From: an uncultured Thermomonas sp. | Lineage (GTDB): Bacteria; Pseudomonadota; Gammaproteobacteria; Xanthomonadales; Xanthomonadaceae | Direction of reading: 5' to 3' | Assembly (NCBI GenBank): GCA_946480065.1 | Contig: CAMLJA010000062.1 | Span: forward strand, 1 to 9,112 | DNA length: 9,112 nucleotides | Shown here: one piece after another, positions 1 to 6,884 of the stretch | Layout: each line of letters opens with the position of its first letter | How positions within the stretch are numbered: the stretch's first letter is position 1 | Made by a program: the position numbers and the translations under genes | The notes under the pieces: model-generated | The model's input: only the letters and a program-made list of their open reading frames with translations | Databases searched by the model: none | What the model was told of the DNA's origin: nothing

Positions 1-554
1 ACGGCGTGCTGAAGCTGGTCGGCGTCGCGCTGGCCGCGTTCGTGTTCGCGTTCTCGATGGTGCCGCTGTACCGGGTGATGTGCGAGAAGGTGTTCGGCGT
101 GCGCCTGGAGCAGGGGCCGGTGGCGGCCGGCGCGGCCACCGCCGCGGCCGGCGGCCGCTGGGTCACGGTGCAGTTCGACGGCGGCGTGAACTCCAAGCTG
201 CCGTGGAAGTTCACCCCCGAGCAGGCCAGCATGCGCGTGCAGGTGGGCCGCCAGTACCAGGCGCTGTACTTCGCGCGCAACGCCGGCGACCGCGCGATCG
301 TGGGCAACGCGGTGCCGTCGATCGCGCCGGCGCGCGCGTCCGGCTACTTCAGCAAGACCGAGTGCTTCTGCTTCACCGCGCAGACCCTGGCCGCCGGCGA
401 GTCGCGCGACATGCCGGTGCGCTTCATCGTCGACCCGGACCTGCCGGACGACGTCAGGACCATCACCCTGTCCTACACCTTCTTCAAGAACGACGCCCAG
501 ACCGCCGCGCTGCCGGCCCCGGGCGCCACGTCCCCGGCGCGCGCCGCGCCCTGA
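1..554 (+). CDS. ctaG: Cytochrome c oxidase assembly protein CtaG/Cox11 (5' end cut by window edge)
   Basis: Copper chaperone that helps insert CuB into subunit I of aa3-type cytochrome c oxidase. It is anchored in the inner membrane with its copper-binding domain in the periplasm. The reading frame enters at base 3 and stops with TGA at 552-554. Counting from the GTG at base 6, one membrane helix spans about residues 2-20 and is followed by the family's VPLYRVMC stretch with Cys26. The hallmark CFCF copper site is at Cys120/Cys122. The ending [19 protein letters not shown] is typical of the family, and the alanine/proline-rich tail is not conserved. The helix sits directly at the window edge, whereas Cox11 proteins normally have a short cytoplasmic leader, and only five bases lie before the GTG. 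I therefore read the gene as 5'-truncated, not as starting at base 6. coxC follows 32 bp downstream, so the two are probably co-transcribed. Confidence 0.93.
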   Translation, partial: GVLKLVGVALAAFVFAFSMVPLYRVMCEKVFGVRLEQGPVAAGAATAAAGGRWVTVQFDGGVNSKLPWKFTPEQASMRVQVGRQYQALYFARNAGDRAIVGNAVPSIAPARASGYFSKTECFCFTAQTLAAGESRDMPVRFIVDPDLPDDVRTITLSYTFFKNDAQTAALPAPGATSPARAAP

Positions 555-586
555 CCCGACATCCCGCGAACCACCGGAAGACCGCC

Positions 587-1483
587 ATGGCCAACGCCCA
601 CGCCGACACCCCCGCCGCCCACGGCAGCCAGGACATCTACTTCGTGCCGCACGGCAGCCGCTGGCCGGTGTTCGCCTCGGTCGCGCTGTTCGTCGCCATG
701 GTCGGCTTCGGCAGCTGGCTGAACGACATCAGCTGGGGTCGCACGGTGTTCTTCGTCGGCGTCGCCGGGCTGCTGGCGATCCTGTTCAAGTGGTTCGGCG
801 ACGTGATCCGCGAGTCGCTGTCGGGCTACTACAACAAGCACGTGGACACCTCGTTCCGGATGGGGATGGTGTGGTTCATCTTCTCCGAGGTGATGTTCTT
901 CGCCGCCTTCTTCGGCGCGCTGTTCTACGCCCGCCAGTTCGCGCTGCCGTGGCTCAACGGCGAGGGCGACGGCGCCGCCACCCACAGCCTGCTGTGGTCC
1001 GCCTTCAGCGGTGGCTGGCCGAGCAACGGCCCGGGCGCGGTGGGCGGCCACTACCAGACCGTGCCGGCCTGGGGCCTGCCGCTGCTGAACACCCTGATCC
1101 TGCTGAGCTCGGGCGTGACCGTGACCATCGCGCACCACGCGCTGAAGGAAGGCAAGCGCGGCATCCTGCTGCTGTTCCTGGGCGCCACCGTGCTGCTGGG
1201 CTGCCTGTTCCTGTACTACCAAGCGACCGAGTACGCGCACGCCTACCACGAGCTCAACCTCACCCTGGGCTCGGGCATCTACGGCTCGACCTTCTTCATG
1301 CTCACCGGCTTCCACGGCGCCCACGTGACCCTGGGCACGCTGATGCTGGCGATCATCTGGCTGCGCTGCCTGAAGGGCCACTTCACCCGCGACAACCACT
1401 TCGCGTTCGAGGCGGTGGCCTGGTACTGGCACTTCGTGGACGTGGTCTGGCTGGGCCTGTTCCTGTTCGTCTACGTCCTGTAA
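587..1483 (+). CDS. coxC: Cytochrome c oxidase subunit III (aa3 type)
   Basis: Integral membrane subunit III of the terminal oxidase. It stabilises subunit I and the proton/oxygen path but carries no redox centre. The product is 298 residues, close to the usual length, with about seven hydrophobic helices. Family landmarks are YFVPHGSRWP at about 18-27, FSEVMFFAAFFGALFYARQ at about 99-117 with the conserved Glu101, QATEY at about 212-216, GFHGAHVTLGTLML at about 241-254, and the C-terminal AWYWHFVDVVWLGLF at about 278-292. A loop rich in Gly, Ser and Trp at about 123-165 lies between the second pair of helices. The ATG at 587 is chosen because CGGAAG sits six bases upstream and homology begins there. 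The frame stays open back to about base 80, but that extension is arginine/alanine-rich out-of-frame translation of ctaG. A hairpin follows the stop. Confidence 0.96.
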   Translation: MANAHADTPAAHGSQDIYFVPHGSRWPVFASVALFVAMVGFGSWLNDISWGRTVFFVGVAGLLAILFKWFGDVIRESLSGYYNKHVDTSFRMGMVWFIFSEVMFFAAFFGALFYARQFALPWLNGEGDGAATHSLLWSAFSGGWPSNGPGAVGGHYQTVPAWGLPLLNTLILLSSGVTVTIAHHALKEGKRGILLLFLGATVLLGCLFLYYQATEYAHAYHELNLTLGSGIYGSTFFMLTGFHGAHVTLGTLMLAIIWLRCLKGHFTRDNHFAFEAVAWYWHFVDVVWLGLFLFVYVL

Positions 1484-1502
1484 GCCAGCGCCGGTCGCCA
1501 CG

Positions 1503-1530
1503 CGCGGGGCCGGCGCATGCCGGCCCCGCG
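1503..1530. terminator. 12-bp perfect hairpin between convergent coxC and the twin-TM gene
   Basis: The arms CGCGGGGCCGGC (1503-1514) and GCCGGCCCCGCG (1519-1530) are exact reverse complements around the loop GCAT. The hairpin starts 19 bp after the coxC stop and ends 4 bp before the stop of the minus-strand gene, so it can end transcription from both sides. Neither strand has a clear run of T after the stem, so it is not a textbook intrinsic terminator. Very GC-rich bacteria often lack the T-run. It could also act as a 3' mRNA stabiliser. Confidence 0.7.
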
Positions 1531-1534
1531 GGGT

Positions 1535-1765
1535 TCAGCCCGCGGGGGCGCTGCCGATGCCGTGCGGGGTGATCCAGCCCATCCGGATCGCCACCACCAC
1601 GAACAGGATCAGCGCCACCGACAGCGCGATGCGCCTGGTCAGCGAGTTCACCGTGCGCTTGGTGCTGCCCTTGTCCACCAGCATGTAGTACAGGCCGGCG
1701 CCGAGGTTCCACAGGATGAGGATCAGCACACCGATGATGAGCAGGGTCTTCAGCGAATCGTTCAC
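1535..1765 (-). CDS. DUF2909-type twin-transmembrane protein
   Basis: Small inner-membrane protein of 76 residues whose biochemical role is not known. Two hydrophobic helices, at about residues 5-27 and 44-62, are joined by a short basic linker (KGSTKRTVNSLTRR). This is the pattern of the DUF2909 twin-transmembrane family, which from general knowledge is found beside surf1 and coxC in Gammaproteobacteria. The start is GTG at 1765, because an excellent GGAGG (minus strand, 1775-1771) lies five bases upstream. Longer starts, up to 1930, would add arginine/alanine-rich sequence that overlaps the coding start of surf1 and are rejected. The gene runs against the oxidase genes, convergent with coxC and divergent from surf1, so it is not in their transcripts. 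A role in oxidase assembly is suggested only by position. Confidence 0.85.
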   Translation of the reverse strand: MNDSLKTLLIIGVLILILWNLGAGLYYMLVDKGSTKRTVNSLTRRIALSVALILFVVVAIRMGWITPHGIGSAPAG

Positions 1766-1831
1766 GCAAGCCTCCGCGCGCCATCGCGCCGGTCCGGGGC
1801 GGCCATTATCGCAGCGCGGGGCGCGCGCGGG
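1766..1831. promoter_or_regulatory. Divergent intergenic region between the twin-TM gene and surf1
   Basis: This 66-bp gap must hold start signals for both directions unless surf1 is transcribed from elsewhere. On the minus strand GATAAT (1810-1805) matches the TATAAT -10 consensus at five of six positions. It would give a leader of about 33 bases before the GTG with its GGAGG. I see no good -35 (ATCCCG at the expected place). On the plus strand CATTAT (1804-1809) is a weaker -10 candidate for surf1, which also lacks a clear ribosome binding site. The call rests on position and one hexamer. Confidence 0.35.
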
Positions 1832-2599
1832 ATGAGCCGCCGACGGGCCCTGCTGGCCGGCTGGGTGCTGGCGTTGGCGGTGGCGGCGCTGTTCGCCTCG
1901 CTGGGCCGCTGGCAGCTGGCCCGCATGCACGAGAAGCAGGCGATGCTGTCAGCCTCCGCGCAGGTGCTGCAGCGGCGCGCGCCGCAGCCGCTGCTGCTGG
2001 CCTCGGACCCGGCGCGCGCCGGCGGCTACGACTGGGCCGCGGGCAGCGGCCGGCTGGCGAACGCCACCGTCTGGCTGGACAACCAGCAGCGCGACGGCCG
2101 CAGCGGCGTGCGCATGTACTGCGTGCTGCTGCCCGACGAGGGCGCGCAGGCGCTGCTGGTGGACGCCGGCTGGTGGCCGCTGGACGGCAGCCGCACGCTG
2201 CCCGTGTTCGGCTGCCCCGCGCGCGACGCGCAGCCGGTGCGCGGCCTGCTGGCGCCGCCGCCGTCGGCCGGCCTGGCCCACGGCGACGCGCTGGCGCCGG
2301 CCGGGCAGGGCCGCTGGCTGGCCACCCGGCTGGAGACGGCCGCGGTGGCCTCGGCGCTGCGGCTGCCCACCGGCCTCGCGCCGCGCGTGCTGCGGCTGGA
2401 CCCCGAGCGCGCCGCCGGCGACGCCGGGGTGATGCTGGCGCCCGGCCAGCGGGACCTGGACATCCTGCCCAATACCCTCAGCCCGGAGCGCCACCTGGGC
2501 TATGCCGTGCAGTGGTTCGGGCTGGCGCTCACGGTGCTGGCCGTGGCCGCCGTGCTCACCTTCAGACGCAAGGAGAAGTCCGCCGATGGCCGCGCCTGA
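1832..2599 (+). CDS. SURF1 family cytochrome c oxidase assembly protein
   Basis: Inner-membrane assembly factor that promotes heme a/a3 insertion or maturation of oxidase subunit I. The product has 255 residues and the usual SURF1 layout of two terminal helices around a periplasmic domain. The N-terminal helix is at about 6-24, followed by the signature GRWQLARMHEKQAML. WLDNQQRDGRSGVRMYCVLL and LLVDAGWWPLDGSRTLP belong to the central domain. DILPNTLSPERHLGYAVQWF leads into the C-terminal helix at about 222-244, and a short basic tail (FRRKEK) ends the protein. ATG 1832 places the first helix where the family has it. The preceding bases are almost only G and C with no clear Shine-Dalgarno, so initiation may be weak or leader-independent. 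The open frame back to 1517 is non-coding by homology. The gene heads an operon whose next gene starts inside its last 14 bases. Confidence 0.92.
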   Translation: MSRRRALLAGWVLALAVAALFASLGRWQLARMHEKQAMLSASAQVLQRRAPQPLLLASDPARAGGYDWAAGSGRLANATVWLDNQQRDGRSGVRMYCVLLPDEGAQALLVDAGWWPLDGSRTLPVFGCPARDAQPVRGLLAPPPSAGLAHGDALAPAGQGRWLATRLETAAVASALRLPTGLAPRVLRLDPERAAGDAGVMLAPGQRDLDILPNTLSPERHLGYAVQWFGLALTVLAVAAVLTFRRKEKSADGRA

Positions 2600-3188
2600 C
2601 AACGCCCCGGTGAAGGCCACGGGCCGCAACCGCGGCCTGCTGTTCGCGCTGTTCGCGCTGTTCTTCGGCGGCATGCTGGTGGCCGGCCTGCTGCGCTTCT
2701 CGGGCTGGCGGCCCGCCGGCAGCAAGAACAAGGGCGAGCTGCTGCAGCCGTACGCGGACCTGCGCGGCCACGCCCTGGCCCTGGCCGGCGGCGGCGCCTA
2801 CCGCTGGAAGGACAGCCCGCGGACCTGGCGGATCGTGGTCATGCCGTCCGAGTGCGACGGTGCCCGCGCCGCGGCGTGCGCGAGGCTGCTGTCGGAGCTC
2901 GACAAGGTGTGGCGGCTGATGGGCAAGGACGCCGACCGCGTGCACCTGCTGTGGGCCGGAGCCCCGCCCGCCGGCGTGCCCGCGCTGCCGCGCGAAGTGC
3001 GGCTGGTGCGGCCGGATCCGGTGCTGCGCGCCGGGCTGCCGCAGGGGTCCGGCAACGCCGCCGGCGCTGCCGGCGCCGACGCGGCCTGGCTGGTCGACCC
3101 GTACGGCTTCACCGTGTTGCGCTACGCTCCGGGCTTCGATCCGGGCGACCTGCGCACCGACCTGGCGCGCCTGCTCAGGATCAACTGA
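2586..3188 (+). CDS. Membrane-anchored thioredoxin/SCO-like protein of the oxidase cluster
   Basis: Product of 200 residues with one N-terminal helix (about 17-37, after the basic stretch KATGRNR) and a predicted periplasmic domain. WRIVVMPSEC at 81-90, the amphipathic segment LLSELDKVWRLMGKDADRVHLLW, and the ending AWLVDPYGFTVLRYAPGFDP...DLARLLRIN resemble a SCO1/SenC thioredoxin fold, where the strand with DP.G..V.RY precedes the last helix. Family knowledge: a similar gene sits between surf1 and ctaA in many Gammaproteobacteria and is usually annotated as hypothetical. The only cysteines near the usual active position are Cys90 and Cys98, spaced CX7C instead of the CX3C of copper-binding SCO proteins. 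Copper binding or thiol exchange is therefore uncertain. ATG 2586 is supported by AAGGAG (2570-2575) ten bases upstream. It overlaps the end of surf1 by 14 bp, pointing to translational coupling. A role in assembly is inference. Confidence 0.82.
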   Translation: MAAPDNAPVKATGRNRGLLFALFALFFGGMLVAGLLRFSGWRPAGSKNKGELLQPYADLRGHALALAGGGAYRWKDSPRTWRIVVMPSECDGARAAACARLLSELDKVWRLMGKDADRVHLLWAGAPPAGVPALPREVRLVRPDPVLRAGLPQGSGNAAGAAGADAAWLVDPYGFTVLRYAPGFDPGDLRTDLARLLRIN

Positions 3189-3192
3189 CCGA

Positions 3193-4365
3193 ATGAACGC
3201 ACCCTCCACCGCCGTCCGCCCGACCCCGGCCCGCCCGCAGGTCTACCGCCACTTCCACCGCATCGCCTGGCTGGCGGTGGCGCTGGCGGCCTGCGTGATC
3301 GTGTTCGGCGCGTTCGTGCGCCTGTCCAACGCCGGCCTGAGCTGCCCCGACTGGCCGACCTGCTACGGCCGCGCGGCGTGGCCGACCGCCGCGGACCAGG
3401 TGGTGGACCATGCCGCCACCGCGATCCGCCCGGTCGAGCCCAGCAAGGCGTGGCGCGAGCAGTTCCACCGCATGATCGCCGGCGGCCTCGGCCTGCTGGT
3501 GTTCGCGCTGGCGCTGCTGGCCACGCGCCGGCGCCCGCGCGGCTGGGTGCACGTGCTGGGCGCGGCGCTGGCGGTGGCGGTGGCGATCCCGCTGTACATG
3601 CGCGGCCTGCACGCCGGCGCGTCGGTGCTGGCGGTCGCGGGCGAACTGCTGCTGTTGCTGGGCGTGCTGCGCTGGTCGAACGTGGACCTGGCGCGCGCCA
3701 GCACGCTGACGCTGGCGGTGATCATCTTCCAGGCGCTGCTGGGGATGTGGACGGTGACCTGGCTGCTGAAGCCGGTGGTGGTGATGGGCCACCTGGTGGG
3801 CGGGCTGACCACGTTCTCGCTGCTGACCTGGATCGCGTGGCGCGCCACCGACCTGCCGATCCGCAGCGGCGAGGCCGCGCGCCTGCGCCGGCTGCTGCTG
3901 GTGGGGCTGGTGCTGCTGGCGGTGCAGATCGCGCTGGGCGGCTGGACCAGCGCCAACTACGCGGCCCTGGCCTGCGGTACCGATTTCCCCAAGTGCGCCG
4001 GCGCCTGGTGGCCGGACCCCGATTTCGCCGAGGGCTTCGTGCTCTGGCGCGGGATCGGCGTGGACTACGAGGGCGGCGTGCTGGACAACGCCGCGCGGGT
4101 GGCGATCCAGCTGGCCCACCGGATGATGGCGGTGGTGGTGTTCGGCCACCTGCTGGTGGTCGCGCTGCGGCTGCTGCGCAGCCCCGGCCTGCGCGGCTGG
4201 GGCGCGCTGCTGGGCGGGCTGCTGTTCGCCCAGGTGGGGCTGGGCATCGCCAACGTGGTGCTCTCGCTGCCGCTGAAGGTGGCGGTGCTGCACAACGCCG
4301 GCGCCACCGCGCTGCTGTTCGTGGTGGTGACCCTGCTGGCGCGGATCCGCCCGCCCGAGGCATGA
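3193..4365 (+). CDS. ctaA: Heme A synthase CtaA/Cox15
   Basis: Oxidises the C8 methyl of heme O to a formyl group, giving heme A for the oxidase, in the inner membrane. Expected heme ligands and helpers are visible: Glu89 and His92 in EQFHRMIAG, His200 in VMGHLVGG, His309 in QLAHRMMA and His367 in LHNAGA. The loop cysteine pairs are Cys51/Cys57 ([10 protein letters not shown]) and Cys261/Cys268 ([11 protein letters not shown]), and the family motif [10 protein letters not shown] is at 180-189. The protein is 390 residues. It has about ten predicted helices instead of eight, because residues about 116-165 form two extra hydrophobic segments between the EQFHR helix and the QALLGMWTV helix. ATG 3193 follows the previous stop by 4 bp. 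Its nearest Shine-Dalgarno-like AGGA is 12 bases away, so translation probably depends on the upstream gene. The stop overlaps the start of ctaB as ATGA. Confidence 0.94.
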   Translation: MNAPSTAVRPTPARPQVYRHFHRIAWLAVALAACVIVFGAFVRLSNAGLSCPDWPTCYGRAAWPTAADQVVDHAATAIRPVEPSKAWREQFHRMIAGGLGLLVFALALLATRRRPRGWVHVLGAALAVAVAIPLYMRGLHAGASVLAVAGELLLLLGVLRWSNVDLARASTLTLAVIIFQALLGMWTVTWLLKPVVVMGHLVGGLTTFSLLTWIAWRATDLPIRSGEAARLRRLLLVGLVLLAVQIALGGWTSANYAALACGTDFPKCAGAWWPDPDFAEGFVLWRGIGVDYEGGVLDNAARVAIQLAHRMMAVVVFGHLLVVALRLLRSPGLRGWGALLGGLLFAQVGLGIANVVLSLPLKVAVLHNAGATALLFVVVTLLARIRPPEA

Positions 4366-5297
4366 GCGCGCCCGCGTCCCTGCTGCCGCAGTACTGGGCC
4401 CTGACCAAGCCGCGGGTGGTGGCGCTGATCGTGTTCACCGCGATCATCGGCATGCTGCTGGCGATCCGGCCCGGCGACGCGTGGCCGTGGACGCGGCTGC
4501 TGGCCGGCGGCGTCGGCATCTGGCTGGCGGCGGCCAGCGCGGCCGCGATCAACCACCTGCTGGACCAGCGCATCGACAAGGTCATGGCGCGCACCGCCGA
4601 CCGCCCGCTGGCGACCGGCGCGCTGCGCCCGGCGCAGGTGCTGGCGTTCGCAGTGGCGCTGGGGATCGCCTCGATGGCGATCCTGCTGCTGTGGGTGAAC
4701 GCGGTGTGCGCGCTGCTCACCTTCGCCTCGCTGATCGGCTACGCCATCGTCTACACCGGCTGGCTCAAGCGCGCCACGCCGCAGAACATCGTGATCGGCG
4801 GGATCGCCGGGGCGGCGCCGCCGCTGCTGGGCTGGGCCGCGGTCACCGGCATGCAGCGCGAGTGGGACTGGGCGCACGCGCTGCTGCTGGTGCTGATCGT
4901 GTTCGTGTGGACACCGCCGCATTTCTGGGCGCTGGCGATCTTCCGGCGCGATGACTACGCGCGCGCGCTGGTGCCGATGCTGCCGGTCACCCACGGGGTG
5001 ACCTACACGCGCTGGCAGGTCCTGCTGTACACGGTGCTGCTGGTGGTGGCCTCGGTGCTGCCGTGGGTGGCGCACATGAGCGGGCTGTTCTACCTCTGCG
5101 GCGCGCTGGTGCTGGGCGGCGGGTTCCTCTGGTACGCGTGGAAGCTGCTGGACCCGCCGGACGACTTCTTCGCCATGCGCACCTTCAGGTATTCGATCGT
5201 CTACCTGATGGCGCTGTTCGGCTTCCTGCTGCTGGACCATTGGCTGCTGCCGTTCCTGCAGCCGGTGGCGGGCCTGGAGTTCACGCCGGCCGCGTGA
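4362..5297 (+). CDS. ctaB: Protoheme IX farnesyltransferase (heme O synthase)
   Basis: Transfers the farnesyl group of farnesyl diphosphate to the C2 vinyl of heme b, giving heme O, the substrate of CtaA. It is a UbiA-superfamily membrane prenyltransferase of 311 residues with about nine helices, which is normal for the family. The first Asp-rich motif is Asn64-X3-Asp68-X3-Asp72, continuing as [14 protein letters not shown]. The second conserved region is [28 protein letters not shown] at about 182-209, split here across the motif [13 protein letters not shown] and Asp197-Asp198-Tyr199. The N-terminal ALTKPRVV matches the usual start of the enzyme. The ATG at 4362 overlaps the ctaA stop by 4 bp, so the two steps of heme A synthesis are made together. 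The equivalent name cyoE is used for quinol oxidase clusters; here the aa3-type neighbours favour ctaB. Confidence 0.96.
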   Translation: MSAPASLLPQYWALTKPRVVALIVFTAIIGMLLAIRPGDAWPWTRLLAGGVGIWLAAASAAAINHLLDQRIDKVMARTADRPLATGALRPAQVLAFAVALGIASMAILLLWVNAVCALLTFASLIGYAIVYTGWLKRATPQNIVIGGIAGAAPPLLGWAAVTGMQREWDWAHALLLVLIVFVWTPPHFWALAIFRRDDYARALVPMLPVTHGVTYTRWQVLLYTVLLVVASVLPWVAHMSGLFYLCGALVLGGGFLWYAWKLLDPPDDFFAMRTFRYSIVYLMALFGFLLLDHWLLPFLQPVAGLEFTPAA

Positions 5298-5307
5298 GGC
5301 CGCCGCA

Positions 5308-5952
5308 ATGGACGACCTGTTCGCCCCCGCCGCGTCCGGCGCGCGCACCCCGCTGGGGCCGCAGGCCTGCGTGCTGCACGGCTTCGCGCTGCCGCACCAG
5401 GACGCGCTGCTGGCGGCGATCGACGCGATCGCGGCCGCCGCGCCGTTCCGCCACCTGGTCACGCCCGGCGGCCACCGCATGCAGGTGGCGATGACCAATG
5501 CCGGCCGCCTGGGCTGGACCAGCGACCGCCGCGGCTACCGCTACGCGCCGCGCGACCCGGAAAGCGGCCGCCCGTGGCCGGCGCTCCCGGCGGTCTTCCT
5601 GCAGCTGGCCGCCGACGCGGCGGAAGCGGCCGGCTTCCCCGGCTACGTGCCCGATGCCTGCCTGCTCAACCGCTACGCGCCGGGCACGCGGCTGTCGCTG
5701 CACCAGGACCGCGACGAGGCGGACCGCCAGGCGCCGATCGTCTCGGTCTCGCTGGGCCTGCCCGCGACCTTCCTGTTCGGCGGCCTGGCGCGCGGCGACC
5801 GCACGGTGCGGGTGCCGCTGGTCCACGGCGACGTGGTGGCCTGGGGCGGCGTGGACCGCATGCGCTTCCACGGCGTGCTGCCGGTGCGCCCGGGCCGGCA
5901 CCCCCTGGTGGGCGGGCAGCGGCTCAACCTGACCTTCCGCAAGGTCCGCTGA
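5308..5952 (+). CDS. alkB: AlkB-like 2-oxoglutarate/Fe(II) DNA-repair dioxygenase
   Basis: Cytoplasmic enzyme that removes alkyl groups such as 1-methyladenine and 3-methylcytosine from DNA or RNA by oxidative demethylation. It needs Fe(II), oxygen and 2-oxoglutarate. The product has 214 residues (E. coli AlkB has 216). LLNRYAPGTRLSLHQDRDE carries the iron ligands His132 and Asp134. The third ligand is His188 in RFHGVLPV. Arg205 and Arg211 in RLNLTFRKVR are the 2-oxoglutarate and catalytic arginines. Each is one higher than its E. coli counterpart (131, 133, 187, 204, 210). NAGRLGWTSDRRGYRY is the substrate-lid region. ATG 5308 lies 10 bp after the ctaB stop, and a GAGG (5296-5299) that overlaps that stop can serve as ribosome binding site. 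No promoter fits in the gap, so read-through from the heme operon is likely. Confidence 0.95.
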   Translation: MDDLFAPAASGARTPLGPQACVLHGFALPHQDALLAAIDAIAAAAPFRHLVTPGGHRMQVAMTNAGRLGWTSDRRGYRYAPRDPESGRPWPALPAVFLQLAADAAEAAGFPGYVPDACLLNRYAPGTRLSLHQDRDEADRQAPIVSVSLGLPATFLFGGLARGDRTVRVPLVHGDVVAWGGVDRMRFHGVLPVRPGRHPLVGGQRLNLTFRKVR

Positions 5953-5975
5953 GCCACCGCAAGAACCGGGATGTC

Positions 5976-6005
5976 CGCGCCGCCCGGCGCGACTACAGTG
6001 GCCCC
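5976..6005 (+). promoter_or_regulatory. Putative promoter of the ada-like gene, with dyad; leaderless start
   Basis: TACAGT (5994-5999) matches the -10 consensus at four of six positions. The usual distance to the transcription start, seven bases, puts +1 on the A of the ATG at 6006, so the mRNA would have no leader. This fits the lack of any Shine-Dalgarno before that ATG. Just upstream, CGCGCCG-CC-CGGCGCG (5976-5991) is a perfect 7-bp dyad lying where a -35 or an operator would be. It could equally be a weak hairpin after alkB. No Ada-box match (AAT-N6-GCAA) was found. Confidence 0.4.
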
Positions 6006-6881
6006 ATGGACGCAGAGACGACCGCCACTTCCCCCCGTGACGCCGCCCGCGTGGCCGCCGCCTGCCGGCGGATCGAGCAGGCCGAGGCGCCGCCGCCGCT
6101 GGCGACGCTGGCGCGCGAGGCCGGCCTCAGTCCGCACCATTTCCACCGCCTGTTCAAGGCGGTCACCGGGCTGACGCCCAGGGCCTACGCGCAGGCGCAC
6201 CGGGGCCGCGCGCTGCGCCGGGCGCTGGCGCGGCCGGGCGCGAAGGTGGTGGAGGCCGCGTTCGACGCCGGCTTCAACGCGGCCAGCCGCTTCTACGACA
6301 GCGCCGAGGCGCTGCTGGGCATGACGCCCGCGCAGTACCGCGAAGGTGGCGCCGACACCCGCATCGCGTTCGCCCTCGCCCAGTGCGCGCTGGGCGCGCT
6401 GCTGGTCGCGCGCAGCCAGCGCGGCGTGTGCGCGATCGCGCTGGGCGACGACCCCGGGGCGCTGCTGCGCGAGCTGCAGGACCGCTTCCCGCGCGCCGAG
6501 CTGGTGGGCGGCGACGCCGCGTTCGAGCGGCTGGTGGCGCAGGTGGTGGGGTTCGTGGAAGCGCCGCGCCTCGGCCTGGCGCTGCCGCTGGACATCCGCG
6601 GCACCGCCTTCCAGCAGCGGGTGTGGGACGCGCTGCGCAAGGTGCCGGCGGGCGAGACGGTCAGCTACGCCGAACTCGCCGCCCGCATCGGCAGCCCCAC
6701 GGCGGCACGCGCGGTGGCCCAGGCCTGCGCGGCCAATCCGCTGGCCGTGGCCATCCCCTGCCACCGCGTGGTGCGCAGCGACGGCGGCCTGTCCGGCTAC
6801 CGCTGGGGCATCGCGCGCAAGCGCGCGCTGCTGGCGCGGGAAGCGGGTGCGGCCGGCCGCGGCGGCGCCGGCGAACCCTAG
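6006..6881 (+). CDS. Ada-like protein: AraC-type DNA-binding domain fused to O6-methylguanine methyltransferase
   Basis: Suicide repair enzyme that moves a methyl group from O6-methylguanine (or O4-methylthymine) in DNA to its own cysteine, joined to an AraC/XylS DNA-binding domain. The product has 291 residues. The AraC part covers about 12-114: first helix-turn-helix LATLAREAGLSPHHFHRLF, then the second around FDAGFNAASRFYDSAEALLG and MTPAQYREGG. A linker (about 118-195) matches E. coli Ada closely. The catalytic domain has DIRGTAFQQRVWDALRKVP, and the acceptor Cys252 in AIPCHRVVRSDGGLSGYRWG. E. coli Ada has 354 residues; the missing part is the N-terminal zinc domain with the Cys38 methylphosphotriester sensor. 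No sensor sequence is seen upstream in this frame. ATG 6006 has no Shine-Dalgarno and may be leaderless. It follows alkB by 53 bp. The repair activity is well supported; the regulatory role is not. Confidence 0.93.
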   Translation: MDAETTATSPRDAARVAAACRRIEQAEAPPPLATLAREAGLSPHHFHRLFKAVTGLTPRAYAQAHRGRALRRALARPGAKVVEAAFDAGFNAASRFYDSAEALLGMTPAQYREGGADTRIAFALAQCALGALLVARSQRGVCAIALGDDPGALLRELQDRFPRAELVGGDAAFERLVAQVVGFVEAPRLGLALPLDIRGTAFQQRVWDALRKVPAGETVSYAELAARIGSPTAARAVAQACAANPLAVAIPCHRVVRSDGGLSGYRWGIARKRALLAREAGAAGRGGAGEP

Positions 6882-6884
6882 GAC

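Noticed and set aside
6..8. GTG at base 6 as the true start of ctaG
   Set aside because: It would begin directly at the membrane helix without the usual cytoplasmic leader, and a ribosome binding site cannot be seen. Truncation by the window edge is the simpler reading.
80..586. In-frame extension of coxC upstream into ctaG
   Set aside because: The extension is arginine/glycine-rich translation of ctaG in another frame. Subunit III homology and a ribosome binding site both point to ATG 587.
1766..1930. Longer start for the minus-strand twin-TM gene
   Set aside because: The extra residues are low-complexity and overlap the start of surf1, whereas GTG 1765 has a GGAGG five bases upstream and begins the family homology.
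4065..5498. A 477-codon minus-strand open frame across ctaA, ctaB and alkB
   Set aside because: Composition is rich in Arg, His and Gln with no motif, and it lies opposite ctaB with its complete active-site motifs.
6849..6860. Perfect 12-bp palindrome GCGGCCGGCCGC near the end of the Ada-like gene
   Set aside because: It lies in the Ala/Gly/Arg-rich coding tail and is made only of G and C. Such palindromes are common by chance in DNA of this composition, and no copies were noticed elsewhere in the window.
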